Shown here piece by piece: positions 31,025 through 43,087 of a stretch of 64,000 bases of DNA (position 1 is the stretch's first letter; each line of letters opens with the position of its first letter). The notes under the pieces are model-generated. The model worked only from the letters and a program-made list of their open reading frames with translations, did not search any database and had not been told where the DNA came from. Origin of the DNA: Anthoceros angustus (taxonomy: Eukaryota; Streptophyta; Anthocerotopsida; Anthocerotales; Anthocerotaceae); assembly GCA_010909165.1 (NCBI GenBank), contig VJWM01000221.1, positions 62,001 through 126,000 of the forward strand, in the 5' to 3' direction. A program made the translations under genes and the position numbers.

Positions 31025-33627
31025 TTACGTTTTCTTCTTGAAAAAGGCGAACAGGTTGCCTTGCTGCGGCCCTTTGGCTGTGGCCTTCCCTGCAGCTTTG
31101 CCAGTCACCTTGGAAATAACCCTTGGTTGCTGTGCAGATATCCCGGAGTTTTGCTTTTTTGCCGGCAAGTCCCCGGACACAACCCCAGCAGGGTCTTGCC
31201 TGAACAAAAGAGAAAACAAACACAGAGATAAGGTTCACGGACCCATCCAGTCTAATCACAAGCTTACACACGTAACACCAAAACATAAACTTGACACATA
31301 AAAATGCACGGTATTCATACTTGTTTGCCGGATGCGTTCTTGAGTAACTGGCCCCAGGAGGCATGGCTGGCAAGGGGATCACTATTTTCTCCTCAGACTG
31401 CTCTGCTGCACCAGAAGCCTCATAGACTGGAATTCCACAATAACAATACGATACGCTTGCCTTGAGGAGGAGGTACAAGGAGAGGCAGGAGCACAAAGCC
31501 AAGACAGAAGAAGCGAGAAAAACCTTCACGGCCGCGTTCATCTATGGTCTTTTTGATCAGTCTCCTCCTCTTCATGTCTGCTCTCTGGACATCGGCCATT
31601 TCCCTTGCCCCAGGTCCGGCATCCCTCTTAACCTCAGGGATTGATGCTGACTCGAGTTCTCCTGAGTGAAGACTAGCTCTTGTTTCTGAATTTATGACAC
31701 TAGTTGGTGAAGCAACTTCTTTCTCCATCCTGGCACACTGATCTGTCTTCAATTCACTGCTTACTTGTAAGCCTAAATCATTCGCATGTCCAGCTTCAGT
31801 GCATGCATCAGTTCCAGCTTGCTCATGAGATCCTGCTTTGGCAGAGTCCTCCCTTTGAGAAGGACTAGCCGCCTTTGTCTGTTCGGGCACAGCTCGGGGT
31901 AGACCTGGTGAAGCCAAGCTGACAACTGCCTCTGAATCATCCTCATCATCTGAACTGTCATTCTGGAATATAACCTGCCGCTGTCTTCTCTTGGTCTGGC
32001 CTCTTCTTAGACGAGCAAAATCTGAAGCATCATCATCACTGCTTGCCTCATTGGCACCCTCCAAGGCTTGCAATCTAGCTTCTGCATCACCTGCCACTGA
32101 CCAGCACCAGACCCGAATGTTAGCGGTTGATGATCATATTCTTAGTACCAACTACAACATTCCTTGCCATGGTAGATATTCAATGACTAGATATCAAGCA
32201 ATACCCACAAAACCAACCAAAGGTAGTGCTAGGTGAATCCAACGGAGTTGAAGAACAAATCATGACCAGAGTACCACATGATACCTGCACTAGCATGCGG
32301 AAGCACATCATTCTCCGCACCAGCTGCAATCTCCTTAGATTTAGTGGATGCACGTCCCCATAAATTTGCCAAAGAACCTCCTTGTGCAGATGGGCCGGGT
32401 GCCTTTCGTTTTGTTGCAGCTCCAGCAGCTGACGTTCCTTTGGTTTGTGCACCTGCTTGCCTTCCATTGGACTCCTTATCGTCAGTGTTCCCCGCTCGTG
32501 CTGAGCCAGGGAGTGAATCATTGGCTGTTGTAGCAGCACCTGATTGGACAGGTGTCTGTATTGGCTGCTCTGGCCGAGTGGCTTCGACTTCTTTGAGAGG
32601 CTTGAGGGAGGGACGACCTGAAGCTCTCGCCTGCAGAGCTGGAGCTGGAGCGCTGGCAGCAACTCTAGCTGCAGATATGACCGTCTCACCTACTTTGCGG
32701 GTAGCTAAGGCACATTCCACAGCACTGAACCTGCATGCAGATATGTTTGCTTAGGCATCCAAGCCTGATGTTTGAAGGAACGTTTTTTCAGAAATTGCAC
32801 AACAGAAAGGAATAAGACAAAACCTGTTATCTCGCAAGCAGTTATTCACGTGAATAGGCTGGTTAAAAAGTTCTTCCGCTTGAACGAAGTCTACACTCCA
32901 CAGCTGAGCAGGATCCTTAGGCAGGGAACATTGAAGACTGTAAACGTGGCAAGAAGAACAGCCTACCAGAGCCTTCTTCGCCTCTGCACTCCCCAAGACA
33001 GTCTTTCAGACAACGAGTTCAAACAGTAGCTCCAAAAACAGTCCCATCAAGGGCACACCATGTCACCTTCCAACTTGCTTCTGGGCACCAGTTGCACCGA
33101 ATAGTTCCGCTGCTCAGGGTCAGTCCATCCTGATACGGCGTACACAACGTTTAGGTCACTTCCACTCTGGTCCACAAACTCTCGAAGAATCCTACACAGA
33201 CCACAGAAGCAGAAAGCACTCAAATCCAGCTCTTGGAGGGTGGCATTCGAAAATCGTCCGACCCAGCAGTCCTAACGTGTTCTGACTGGAATCAGGCCTT
33301 TGCGACAGCAATGAGCGGGAGGATTCGCACCTCCCGCGAGAGGAGGCTAATCGAAGTACCTCTTTGCTCGATTGGAGTGGATGGAGAACTTCCGACAGAG
33401 CCATTTGTAGGACACCTGCAGACGGGCGTGTGTGACAGAAGGAACAACAGCAAGGCCCAATTCTTCCAACAAACAAAACGCTCATGAGAAACAAACGCCA
33501 GCAAGTGAGCAGAACCAGCAAAAACTTGCAGCAAACATTCACTCACCACTTGGAGGCAATCGACCACGAGCGCCTCTAGCTGGCTCATAATCTGAACATC
33601 AGAACCAGCAGCTCCAGGATCCGCCAT
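31025..33627 (-). CDS. POLD3: DNA polymerase delta subunit 3 (POLD3/Cdc27-like)
   Basis: Accessory subunit of replicative DNA polymerase delta, linking it to PCNA. Eight exons join in phase (33627-33547, 33415-33360, 33191-33067, 32983-32824, 32730-32285, 32090-31524, 31426-31321, 31199-31025) to give 571 residues. The N-terminal winged-helix region has LQVVSYKWLCRKFS, AVSGWTDPEQRNYSVQLVP and HVYSLQCSLPKDPAQLW, as in eukaryotic POLD3. The middle is acidic and disordered. KKTIDERGRE is the conserved segment near the C-terminus, and the protein ends QQGNLFAFFKKKT, a PCNA-interacting (PIP) box. The residues after DERGRE depend on an acceptor at 31427 chosen for frame and similarity. The gene is head to head with the PAC1-like gene. 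Confidence 0.92.
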
Positions 33628-33787
33628 GCCGAGAGCGCGAGCGTTACAAAATTCCCGCTTCGCGAGTTCGTGAAGGAACGAAAGCTAAACCATGAGCTGG
33701 TCCTGGTTACCAGAAGCAAACCTCTGGTTAAGATCTTTGCTCCAGTGTTGGAGGCAAAGCCGCTCTTCGTCTTCCAGCTCAGGCGAC
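33628..33787. promoter_or_regulatory. Divergent promoter of POLD3 and PAC1-like gene
   Basis: Only 160 bp separate the two start codons. No TATA box is evident in either direction. An in-frame upstream ATG for the plus-strand gene lies at 33692, which would shorten the gap to 64 bp. The two genes probably share regulatory sequence. Confidence 0.6.
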
Positions 33788-35029
33788 ATGGAGGACCCGC
33801 TCACACAGGCGCCCCCGCCTTCACGCTCCGACCCGGACGAGCTCGACATTTTCAGTGCGGCGCCGGACACTGCGCTGTCACCTCCCAGCATCCTGGTATT
33901 GAACATGAGCTCACCTCAAATTTTCTCCTTACACGTACTTCAGGAGGTGAGACTCAGCTGAGGTCCTTGCTCAAATTTTACTGGTTTGGCATCTGATGGT
34001 TGCTGGCATGCAGTGGACACCTTCAATTTCGAGAGAGACATTGAAAATTGAGACAGATGTGCTGGTTGTGGCTCTATCAAAGCCGGGGAGGCAGTTCGCA
34101 AAACGTTTTCCAGGATCAGAGCTCGTCGGCTCTGTTATCCAGGCAGGGCTGAGCATGGTGAGATTGTGTCTGCAAGCAGCTGGATTTCTTGAAAGAGCCT
34201 CAATTGGCACGTCTCATCTGGGAGAACTGGTTTCCAGGCAGGCAATACACTGGGAGGAGGTATTGATGAGAAGGCCTGCTACATATATTATGCCCGTCCC
34301 TGCCTTCTGGTCTCTGTTCAGTATTCCATCCCGATGGAGCACGCCACAACCTGGGCAAGCACATTGCTAGAGTCGCTCTCCTATCGGAGGTAAGATTTAG
34401 CTTTCTCCTCGTTTCTTCATTCCGTGCGTTATGTCAGTCTCCACTCCTTGCATGTACTTGTAGGGTTATCATTCTGGGATCAGTGTCGAGGGAGAACTTC
34501 AGAGGAACGTTGTCGGCTGACGAGGAGCGGATATTCTTGTTGAAGACTGACCAGCAGAAGGTGAAAGTAAACGATCCAGAGTGATGACTCCACTTTGAAG
34601 TTGAACATTCCTTTCTTGCTGAAATGGAGGGGGCGTTACTGACAAGATGTCTCACGCTGTCATCCCTAGTTGGAAGATGGCAATCAACCCCAGCCTGCGC
34701 CATATTTCCCATCCGGCAGTCTGATTGAGGGTTTATCTGCAGCTCTTCTGACCTACGTAAGTAGTTCTAGTCCTGGCTTCGAGCAGCAAAGTTTCCACCC
34801 TTCCCTTCACCTAAATGGCTGTCACGTTCTTGCCGGCTTGCTGCAGTGCCAAGTGCGGGGCATTCCCGGTAGACTGTTTGCGACATGGCCCGAGTATTAC
34901 AGCGTACAACGGCTGGCCGAAGCGATCGTTCCTCTGATGGCGCCTGCGCTGGCCAAATCCCCCGCCTGGTCTTCGGCAGATCCAGAGCTCAAGGGCCAAC
35001 TGCGTCCCTTGCATCAATTGTATATTTAA
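33788..35029 (+). CDS. Proteasome assembly chaperone 1-like protein
   Basis: Six exons join in phase (33788-33946, 34014-34157, 34238-34389, 34464-34560, 34670-34756, 34847-35029) to give 273 residues. The start MEDPLTQAPPPSR resembles the start of PAC1/PSMG1-family proteins. A central segment (YARPCLLVSVQYSIP, VIILGSVSRENF) is beta-rich. The C-terminus ends in L-Y-I, a hydrophobic-Tyr-X (HbYX) tail, which Pba1/PAC1 uses to dock on the alpha ring of the 20S proteasome during assembly. The assignment rests on the N-terminus, length and this tail, so it is moderately secure. An upstream in-frame ATG at 33692 would add 32 residues. The gene is divergent from POLD3. Confidence 0.65.
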
Positions 35030-35690
35030 GATCAGGTCACTCCTTAGGAAGCTGATCCCATCATTGTTGCTCTTCTTCTGTGTTTCAATTGATGAGCATT
35101 CAAGAATATGCATACATTCCGGCTAACTTAGCTCGAGTTAGGCCTAGCTGTAGCCGAGTTCGAGCCTGTGCACTTGTTGTCCCGCGGCCCTCTCTACTCT
35201 ACCTACTCTAGCCGGCAGCTCCGTTAATGCCCGGGTCGTTTCGGGTCCCCTTTGTGGCATTGTGATATTTATGAGGCAGCTGGCCACAACGTTGGACATT
35301 GCACCACCCGCTGCTGGCAGGGCAAAGTCCGACTGGTTCGACTCGTCCTCTCTTTTGTGTGAGCAAGTATTTATGATATTCCCATCTAGGAAGCTTGAGC
35401 TGCTGAGACTTCGTGCAGCATTTGTGTTTCCAAGTCGCAATTTGATGTTGTTGGGCGCTCATGGTGATTCTGCCACTCACGGGGCTGCCTGCAGCTTGAG
35501 GTTGAGGCCACTTGTGGATCGGTTATGCAGGGGCCTGAGCTCGTGGTGCCCTTGTGGGAGAGCTGGGATGTCTTCACTCCCCTATTAGGTTGAGTGTGCA
35601 GTTTGAGCTGAGTCCCGTCACGCAGCAGCAGCAGCAGCAGCTCGGATACGCTCAAAGAGAGCACTGAGCTGGGTGGCATGCTTGGCAACA
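35030..35690. other. Intergenic with short CAG repeat
   Basis: Holds the 3' UTR of the PAC1-like gene and the promoter of the TPR/J-domain gene. A (CAG)6-like microsatellite lies at about 35621-35640. I see no other feature. Confidence 0.6.
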
Positions 35691-37166
35691 ATGCAGGTTC
35701 CAGGGTCTGCCTCTGCCGCTGCTCAACGTAAGTGCGACAGGTTGCGGGACAAAGGAAATGTGGTTTTCTCAGATGGTATCTCTGCTGCGCTGTCCCCCTG
35801 CGTACGGCGCTCCCGACTCCAGAAGGCTTGTGCTCTCTACACCGAGGCCTTGGGATGCAGCGTCTCCGAACCCGACCGAGCCAAGTGTTGCAAAAATTTG
35901 GGAGCTGCTTACTGGCGGCTCACCAGGCTGGGGTTTGATCTTGTGGAGGGTAGCTCGATTGTGAGTCCGGACGACAAGCACCTCATATTCAACGTGTTAC
36001 CGAGCGCGAGGAATTTTCTGGCAGCTGTGGAGCACGGGAGCAAGCAGCCCCGTCAGTCAAGGGAATGGCTGGAAAATATACAACTGAGTCTGCAGGATAT
36101 GGCCACTTCGGTGGTGGACAGGATGCGAGAATTGGGCTTGCTGGGCCCTGTGTACAATGTCCCCTTGGCGTATCGACTCTCCCTGAGTTGCAAGTCCAAC
36201 AGTCTTCTGGCAGACCTCTGCCGAGTGTTCAGTTCAAGGGTGCCAGCCAATTGCAAGTCTCAAGCTAGTGCCATTCTGCACAGAGCGTTGGCCGAGCATC
36301 TGCTGGAGCAAGGAGCGACTTTGCTGAAGACGGAGTCTTGGGACGGAGACCCTGGTGATTACAAGGCCTGTTTGGCTCTCATGGCGGATTGTTATCATCC
36401 CTTGAAGGTGGCGGAGGCACATGCACACTGGGATGAGGTTGAGTTTGTCGAGGACGTCAAAGCCTTGAGGTCCAAGGTGGCATCCCAGCAGCTCCTTTGC
36501 GAGTCTATCCAGGCCCGGGTGGCTGGTGACAAATTCCTCACTCAAGCCCTTGCTGTGGATACGGACAGCCTGAAGCGGAAGAATTTGGCTTATCTTGCCC
36601 TGGATGAGTACAAGGTGGCTGCTAGTCTCGCTAAGGGTGTGGACGTGGAAGCTGAGGCACTGGCATTGTGTTGCGTTGGCAATGTGTACAGCTCAGCTCT
36701 CAAAATGGAGAAGAACGCTTTGCCATACTACGAGAACTCCCTGGATCTTGTGAAAAGAAACCCCAATTTACAAGTGAAGGGTGAGTGGTACAGACGAGCT
36801 CGGTCTGCTATGCAGAGGCTGAAGAGGCTCTTCAACCCGCCGAGGGTGCACGAAGAAGTGGCAAGCCAGGACAAGCAGATGAGACAGGCGTACGAGGAGG
36901 TAAAGAGTGTGATAAAGCAGTTGGAGACTGAGGCTAAGAAGCTGGGTCCGGCTGAGTTTCTGACATACGTCTACAAGGCCCATCCTCCCCGCAAGCCAGA
37001 TGCTATCGACTTGCAACTGGGGAATGACAGCACAAGGGTTGCTTTCCGGAGGGCTCTAACTACCTATCACCCTGATCATCACAATGCTGATGACGACAGA
37101 AAGTGGAGGGTCATTTGCCAGGAGATAACCAAGAACCTGTTGATTAAGTACAAGTTGTTGAAGTAG
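35691..37166 (+). CDS. TPR-like protein with C-terminal J-like domain
   Basis: A single-exon gene of 491 residues, starting at the first ATG of the frame (upstream codons are non-ATG). The N-terminal and middle parts are helical and repeat-like (YTEALGC, AKCCKNLGAAYWRL, RKNLAYLALDEYKVA, ALALCCVGNVYSSALKME, ALPYYENSLDLV), consistent with tetratricopeptide-type helices. The last 60 residues (STRVAFRRALTTYHPDHHN, then KWRVICQEITKNLL) carry the HPD tripeptide between two helices, the signature of a J domain that stimulates Hsp70. So this is probably an Hsp70 co-chaperone. It is intronless among intron-rich neighbours, so a retrogene origin is possible. I do not recognise a named ortholog. Confidence 0.75.
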   Translation: MQVPGSASAAAQRKCDRLRDKGNVVFSDGISAALSPCVRRSRLQKACALYTEALGCSVSEPDRAKCCKNLGAAYWRLTRLGFDLVEGSSIVSPDDKHLIFNVLPSARNFLAAVEHGSKQPRQSREWLENIQLSLQDMATSVVDRMRELGLLGPVYNVPLAYRLSLSCKSNSLLADLCRVFSSRVPANCKSQASAILHRALAEHLLEQGATLLKTESWDGDPGDYKACLALMADCYHPLKVAEAHAHWDEVEFVEDVKALRSKVASQQLLCESIQARVAGDKFLTQALAVDTDSLKRKNLAYLALDEYKVAASLAKGVDVEAEALALCCVGNVYSSALKMEKNALPYYENSLDLVKRNPNLQVKGEWYRRARSAMQRLKRLFNPPRVHEEVASQDKQMRQAYEEVKSVIKQLETEAKKLGPAEFLTYVYKAHPPRKPDAIDLQLGNDSTRVAFRRALTTYHPDHHNADDDRKWRVICQEITKNLLIKYKLLK

Positions 37167-38162
37167 AGGTGCAAAATCCAAGTCCGTAGGGTATTTCGCT
37201 CCTCATGTATGCGAAGGTGAGCATGTTTCGTTGCAGGAAGAATGTTCAGATCATGCGGATCTAGGATTGTGACTGATTCTTTCCCTTGTAGTATGTATAA
37301 CTGCTGGATGTAGGCCGTCTATCTGCGTGCCCCCGATGTACAGTCTCTGTTGTTGTAGCAAGTCATTCTTGGTTGCCCTGTGCCCAAGTCCTCCCTCCAG
37401 TTCAGGGCCTTCCCAATAAAAGCATGAGCGGAAGCTTTCTCGATAATTTCCTTGTCAGAGTTGCGATCTCGAAAAAGGTTGGTTTTTTTCGCAGCGACAA
37501 AAAAAAGCGGCGTGGCGTTCCCTCCCTTTTTACAGCACCATGCGTACACAGAGTCATCGAGTGCTGACACCGTATGTACGTACATACGGGGATGAGTCAC
37601 GCACGTTGCGTACATGCTGCAAATACGGCATACTGATCAAGCGGTATGTGCGGGAGACCGGGTTTTTTTCTTTGGTGCCGAAAAATTGGCGGCCGAAAAA
37701 GGAGTGAGGTGAATGAAATCCCGGGTCGCAGGAATGAGGGATGGTTTTGCCGCAGTTGAATGTTGAATCTGGTAATGCCGCTTGCTCCTCGGCATCCGAG
37801 TTCTCCTACAGTCTGCCATCTCTGCAAATTTCGTGTGACTTGAGGTCGAGCTCCAGCTACTGCTGCGTGAACTGTGGCTGGGCTGATGTCGGGGATCGAC
37901 TTGGCTCGCTCTTACACAGATCTCACGCTGCGCGAGGGCGGAGGCGTCAGTATCCGTGGACAGCCTAGCTTCACTTCAAAGAGTTGGCTTGCGCATTTCC
38001 TGTCCGCTCCAGGCTGCTGCTCTCTCTCCACTGAGCTTGAGCTCGCTCCCTTGGCTGGCCTGTAGTGCGGGAGGGCTTATAGATCTGACTGAGCGTGCAG
38101 GGTGTCGATGGTAGGGTTTTGTGGTCCGCAGCGCAGATAAGCGTGGTTTGTGTTGGGTAGTC
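37167..38162. other. Intergenic, no gene seen
   Basis: Contains the 3' UTR of the TPR/J gene and the promoter of the sulfotransferase. A short near-palindrome (GTATGTACGTACATAC) occurs at about 37572. Short open frames here resemble nothing known. Confidence 0.5.
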
Positions 38163-39563
38163 ATGTTGTGTAAGCTCACGAGTGCGCTCAGCTCTGCGAG
38201 TGTCCTACCACAGGACATTGGTGGGGGGAAGGTGCTGAAGAAGGCGTCGATAATATGGAAGCTGTTCATGCTGGTCATGGTGGGCATCTTCGGAGTGTAC
38301 CTGTGTTTCCTCAGGGTGGACTGGAAGAAGTACCAGTCGCTGCTGGCAGCTGATGCGGCGCCCGACGGCTGTCGCAAGAGCGACCGCCACGCAGATGGCT
38401 TCCTGCAGCATTACCCGGAACCCTCGACTTATAGTAGGTGGGTGGCCCAAGTTCCCGATGCCCATGGCCCGCTCTCGTCGGTTTGGTGTCCGCTTGCTTA
38501 CCGAGCTTGTGGGCTGGGGTGGTTGGCAGGGAGGAATGCGCCTGCACTCCTGTGCACTACTTCGCTATAATGTCGATGCAGAGGTCCGGGAGCGGATGGT
38601 TCGAGACTTTGCTCAACAATCATCCCAACATCAGCTCTCATGGGGAAGTGTTCTCGCTCAAGAATCGACGAGAGAACTTCTCCACCATTGTGGAGACTCT
38701 GGACACGATCTACAACCTGGACTGGGTCAGCAGTGCCTCCAAGAACGAGTGCACTTCCGCTGTCGGTTTCAAGTGGATGCTTAATCAGGTGATGCAGTTA
38801 GTGGTGAGCTTCTGCTCTTGTTTTGATATCGGCCGTGGGCATTTGCTCATGAAACCGAGGCGGGGGTTTCCAGGGTGCCATGGAGTATAGGAGGGAAGTG
38901 GCTGCTTATCTGCAGCGACGAGGAGTTTCCATCATCCTCCTCCTCAGGCGCAACACTCTCCGAAGGCTTATATCTATTTTGGCCAATGCGTATGACCGAC
39001 AAGTGAAGCAGTTTAATGGCACTCACAAGTCGCATGTGCACTCAGAAGAGGAGGTGGGAGCAAATCTGCGCATTTCCTTTGTTTTTGGTAGGTTGCATAG
39101 TGCCCACTTGAGCCTCAACGACATATGCATGACAATTCACATGTTGCAGGCCAAAATGCTAGCTGAGTTCAAACCTGTGATCAATGTGGATCATTTGCCC
39201 GGGAATCTGCAACGGGTGCAACAGATTACGAATCATGCTGTTTCTATATTCAACAGCTCCCGCCTCCTCGTGGTGTTTTACGAGGATGTGGTCAAGGACA
39301 AGAAGGTAGCTTGCCTTGGTGTACACAACACGTCAAGAGTTTGTGCCTCTTTCTTGTTCTCATGCTCTCCTTCGATTGTGAATCTCCAGAATCTGCTGAA
39401 GATCGAGGAATTCCTCGGGGTTCCAGCACAGAAACTTGAGAGTAAGCAGGTAAAGATTCACAGGAGACCTCTCTCACAACAGATACAGAACTGGCCTGAA
39501 GTAGCCAAGAGGCTGGCAGGCACGGAATTTGAGAGCTTTCTGGCTGATGACGAGTACAGCTGA
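38163..39563 (+). CDS. NodH-like membrane sulfotransferase
   Basis: Five exons join in phase (38163-38437, 38530-38788, 38874-39053, 39150-39305, 39390-39563) to give 347 residues. A single membrane anchor lies at about residues 32-52 (LFMLVMVGIFGVYLCFL), giving a type II Golgi topology. After it come ECACTPVHYFAI and SMQRSGSGWFETLLNNH, the 5'-phosphosulfate loop that binds PAPS, then SSASKNECTSAVGFKWMLNQ and LLRRNTLRRLIS, the 3'-phosphate site region. The end (KIHRRPLSQQIQNWPEV) is typical of the plant NodH/Stf0-like family (relatives of Arabidopsis At2g15730). The acceptor substrate is unknown. The gene converges on the KUP gene, with 189 bp between the stop codons. Confidence 0.9.
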
Positions 39564-39752
39564 GGTCCAGTGTCAGCCAACTTGTAGGGGAGTATGTAGC
39601 TGGGACCCAACCCAGTCGCTGCAGCACCTGTGGGAAGCGATCTCATAACTTTCAGTCTTGCTCTGATAATAGCAATGTTTCGAGACAAAAGCCGTGTACT
39701 CGTCGAGATCCTTCTTCCAGAGTTCCTGCACCCTTAGGTGCTGCACGACTTT

Positions 39753-42700
39753 TCAAATGTGGTAGGTGAGACCCACTTCTATCAGAGCCTCATGGGGGAT
39801 CATCAGAGCCGCAACACTTTCCCGACAGTTTCGTCGAAGGAAAGCATAGAGGAAGTTTATGACAAATCTTTTCCCAGCCGATGCACGTTTGTCTGCCTTG
39901 ACGATTGTGTGGCCCAACAGGTACATCGCCCCGACATCTTTGGCTTTGTACAGGACGCGCAGTTCTTCTTCCACTGCCGGGTCTAGCCTGCCAAACCTTT
40001 GCAGCAAGCCTCCGGACATGATGCCCACCGGGGGTGATGCCTGCGCCTTGTCCAATGACACGTTGCTAAGCACGCTGCTGCGTACGCTGCCGCCATCGTG
40101 AAGGCTCTCCGTATCCCCACCTTCCACTGACTCCAAAGCTGTTATTTCCTGTGAGGGAGGGCTCTTTGGGGAAAAGGGGCTGGCGGGAGCAGGTGACTCC
40201 TGTTGGTACTGGGCCATGAGAGACTCATAGCAGATGAAGTTGGCCAGGCTTGCAATGAGCTGATTCTCGAAGTCCTCATGCCTGTTCCTCGTGTCAGTAT
40301 ACCCGTACCTGACAGCGCATCTGTACATGCGGAAGTCCCTGGTGCCCACTCTGCGGATGAGGAATCTCTCATCCTGAGGAACTCTTGGCACTGGCAGGTA
40401 CTTGATGGACACAACACATATAATTGAGTGCATGGCTGGCAAGTTCCTGAGCAAATGTGAGAAGATGACAGGCACGCCGTGTACGTACTCAGAGTATACG
40501 AGTCCCATTCCAGGGACCCTCACAACTCCCAGAGTGTTGCCCAAATTTTCGATCCAGTCCATGGGTACCTGGCTGTGTTCCTCGTACTCATACTTGGCTC
40601 TTCTCCCATATTGCCATGAGTACATAACGACGAGGAAAAACGCTGCAAAAACCAGAGGTACCCACCCTCCTTCTGCCACCTTATAGAGAACAGAGGAGAA
40701 GTAGATAGTTTCCACTAGGCCGAAGATGGTGAGGAAGCTGAGTGCATAGGTTACAGGGACTTGCCATATAAGGAGCATTGTAAGTGTCACCAAAATGGTT
40801 GTAACCATCATCACAGCCACCACCGCAATTCCTACCAGGTTTCAGTACAGGCGAAATGTTTCAGTATTCCAGACTATAGTCAGTTCAACCTTCCAGAAGT
40901 AAAGCAAAGGAGTGAGACCTTACCATAGGCGTTGCCAATTTTGGCTGTGTCTCGAAAACCAATTGTGATAGCAAGACACAGGATCATCAGCAGCCAGTTC
41001 ATTTCCGGAATGTATACACGTCCATGAAATTTGTTGGATGTGTGAATGATTTTCACTCTAGGGAAACATCCCATCGCCCCTGACTGTTTGATGATGGAGA
41101 AGACCGCAGTTATCATTGCCTGACTGGCGATGACGGCTGCTGCAGTAGCGATGAGGAACATGGGCCAATAAACAGGCTCTGTACCAGAGACAATGCGTGA
41201 ATAGTGCGACAGTGGATCTGAAACACAGGCTAGCTGAAACAACCAGAGACATCGACAGGTTTGCAACACAGTCATCGGCTTACTTGGGATTGACTTGTAG
41301 AAAGCATCACTGACATCCGCAGGATACTTATGGAGGTAAGCTCCCTGTCCAATGTAGGCCAACAAGAGGCATGGATAGACCAATGCTGCGAATGAAAGCT
41401 GCGTGTTGAATTCATACCCGTTAGGTCCTTGCCAACAAACAACCTTTAGACATTCCTAGCTCCTAAGGTAAGCAAATACCTGTATGGATTTCACTGAGAA
41501 GTGCCCCAAATCAGCAAACATGGCTTCTGTGCCTGGAGCAAGCCATTGTATGGAAACGAAGGCATCATCAGGTTCCATCATGTCCTACCAGCTACAATCG
41601 TCCTTTTCTTGGTAGTTGTGCCAAGGACCATGAACTCAGCAACTTAAAATGGTGAAGGCATGCTGTAACTTGCCTGTGACACACAGCACTATTCCCCCAA
41701 GAGATACCCACGCTTGTTTTTTGTTGCGGATGAAATACCCCATGATATGATGCGGGCTAAAAGCCTCAAGGATGGATGGATCGTGCTTGATTATATTGTA
41801 CAGCCCTATAACGCCAATGCACAGAAACCAAACAAGCACTACAGGTGCGAACATGAACCCCACCTTGTTGGTGCCTAACCGCTGTACACTGAACAAGGCA
41901 ACCAATATGATAGCAGATACAATGACCACCGCATCTGCACGAAGCCCACATAGCCCACATTTTAGGCACACTCTTTGTGTTAAAATGCAAGACACAATCA
42001 GCATTAAGTTTGTTGTTAATGTTAAGAACACTAATCTATAACCTCACTTTGGTTGAACTTCGGTGTGGCACTCTTGATTCCCTGGATCGCCGACAATACT
42101 GTATGTTCACAGGCAGGTTTGCATCAAGCGATACTCTTGGTTGCAGACTTTGTCAAGCGTCAACTCAAGGACTGCATTTTTCGTTCAAAAGGAAGAAGGT
42201 GAGCCGTACCTGAGATTGAAGGAGTGAGCACACCATCCCCTATCACGCACGCGGTACCCAGGAGGACCAGGATAAGGATAACATTTTTCAATGCATGGGA
42301 TTTTTCAAGTCTGTCCTTGAGCTTTCGAGCCAGCTCCAACTGCCTGCTAGGAAGCTGCAAATTATACGTCGAGAGATGTGTGTCGGAGAGCTCGGAGTTT
42401 GGTAACAGGCTAATTGAGGCATGCCTGGACAAAAGCGAGTAGATTGCGAACGTACCACCTGCACCAGCAGAGGAGGCCAAATTAGGTGGTGACTCGCAAA
42501 TAGTGCGTTAGAAGTTGCTGCTGCAGGTACAACTAGGTTATCACAAGCAGACATCGAAGTACCTTCGCCATGGTCATTGGCACGCAGCACAATGAAGACG
42601 TACTTGACTAGGGGTAAAAGAGTGAGGGTGTAGATGATAAGCGAAAGTGCCCCAAGCACATCATCTCTGTGCCGCATGCCATTCGGGAAGGTGCTACTGA

Positions 42701-43087
42701 AGACGTAAAGTGGTGAAGTTCCCACATCCCCATACACCACTCCTATGGACTGATAGGCCAAACGCAAGAGCACTGACCATGGCACAATCTGTGCGGATAT
42801 AGGCAGAAGGAAATATTAATCATTTCCCTGCAGCCTGGGGCAAAAATATGACACAGAAATGCAGGTGAACAATGTGCACCAGTGCCAAAACTCTGCTGAT
42901 GACCACTCACCTGCTCCCCCAGATTGGCCATCCCTCTAATCCGCATAGCCTCTATATCGAGTGAGTCTATGCGACTCATCCTCCTCACAAATCGTTGAGC
43001 CATAGATGGTGTCTGAGGGACAGACGATTCTGGCGGCTTGCCTGCAGGGTCGTTGACCTCCGCCTCCGCCTCCGCTTCGTCAGCCAT
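39753..43087 (-). CDS. KUP/HAK/KT potassium transporter
   Basis: Potassium uptake permease of plant membranes. Nine exons join in phase (43087-42911, 42788-42563, 42458-42210, 42098-42048, 41934-41674, 41532-41480, 41398-41284, 41217-40924, 40831-39753) to give 834 residues. The hallmark [15 protein letters not shown] lies in the first membrane helix, followed by [35 protein letters not shown], an IGQGAYL motif and [20 protein letters not shown] in the cytosolic tail. The long C-terminal region has a serine/proline-rich insert before the last [10 protein letters not shown] block. Intron 5 (41533-41673) starts with GCAAGT, a GC-AG intron. The subgroup and affinity cannot be told from sequence alone. 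Confidence 0.95.
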
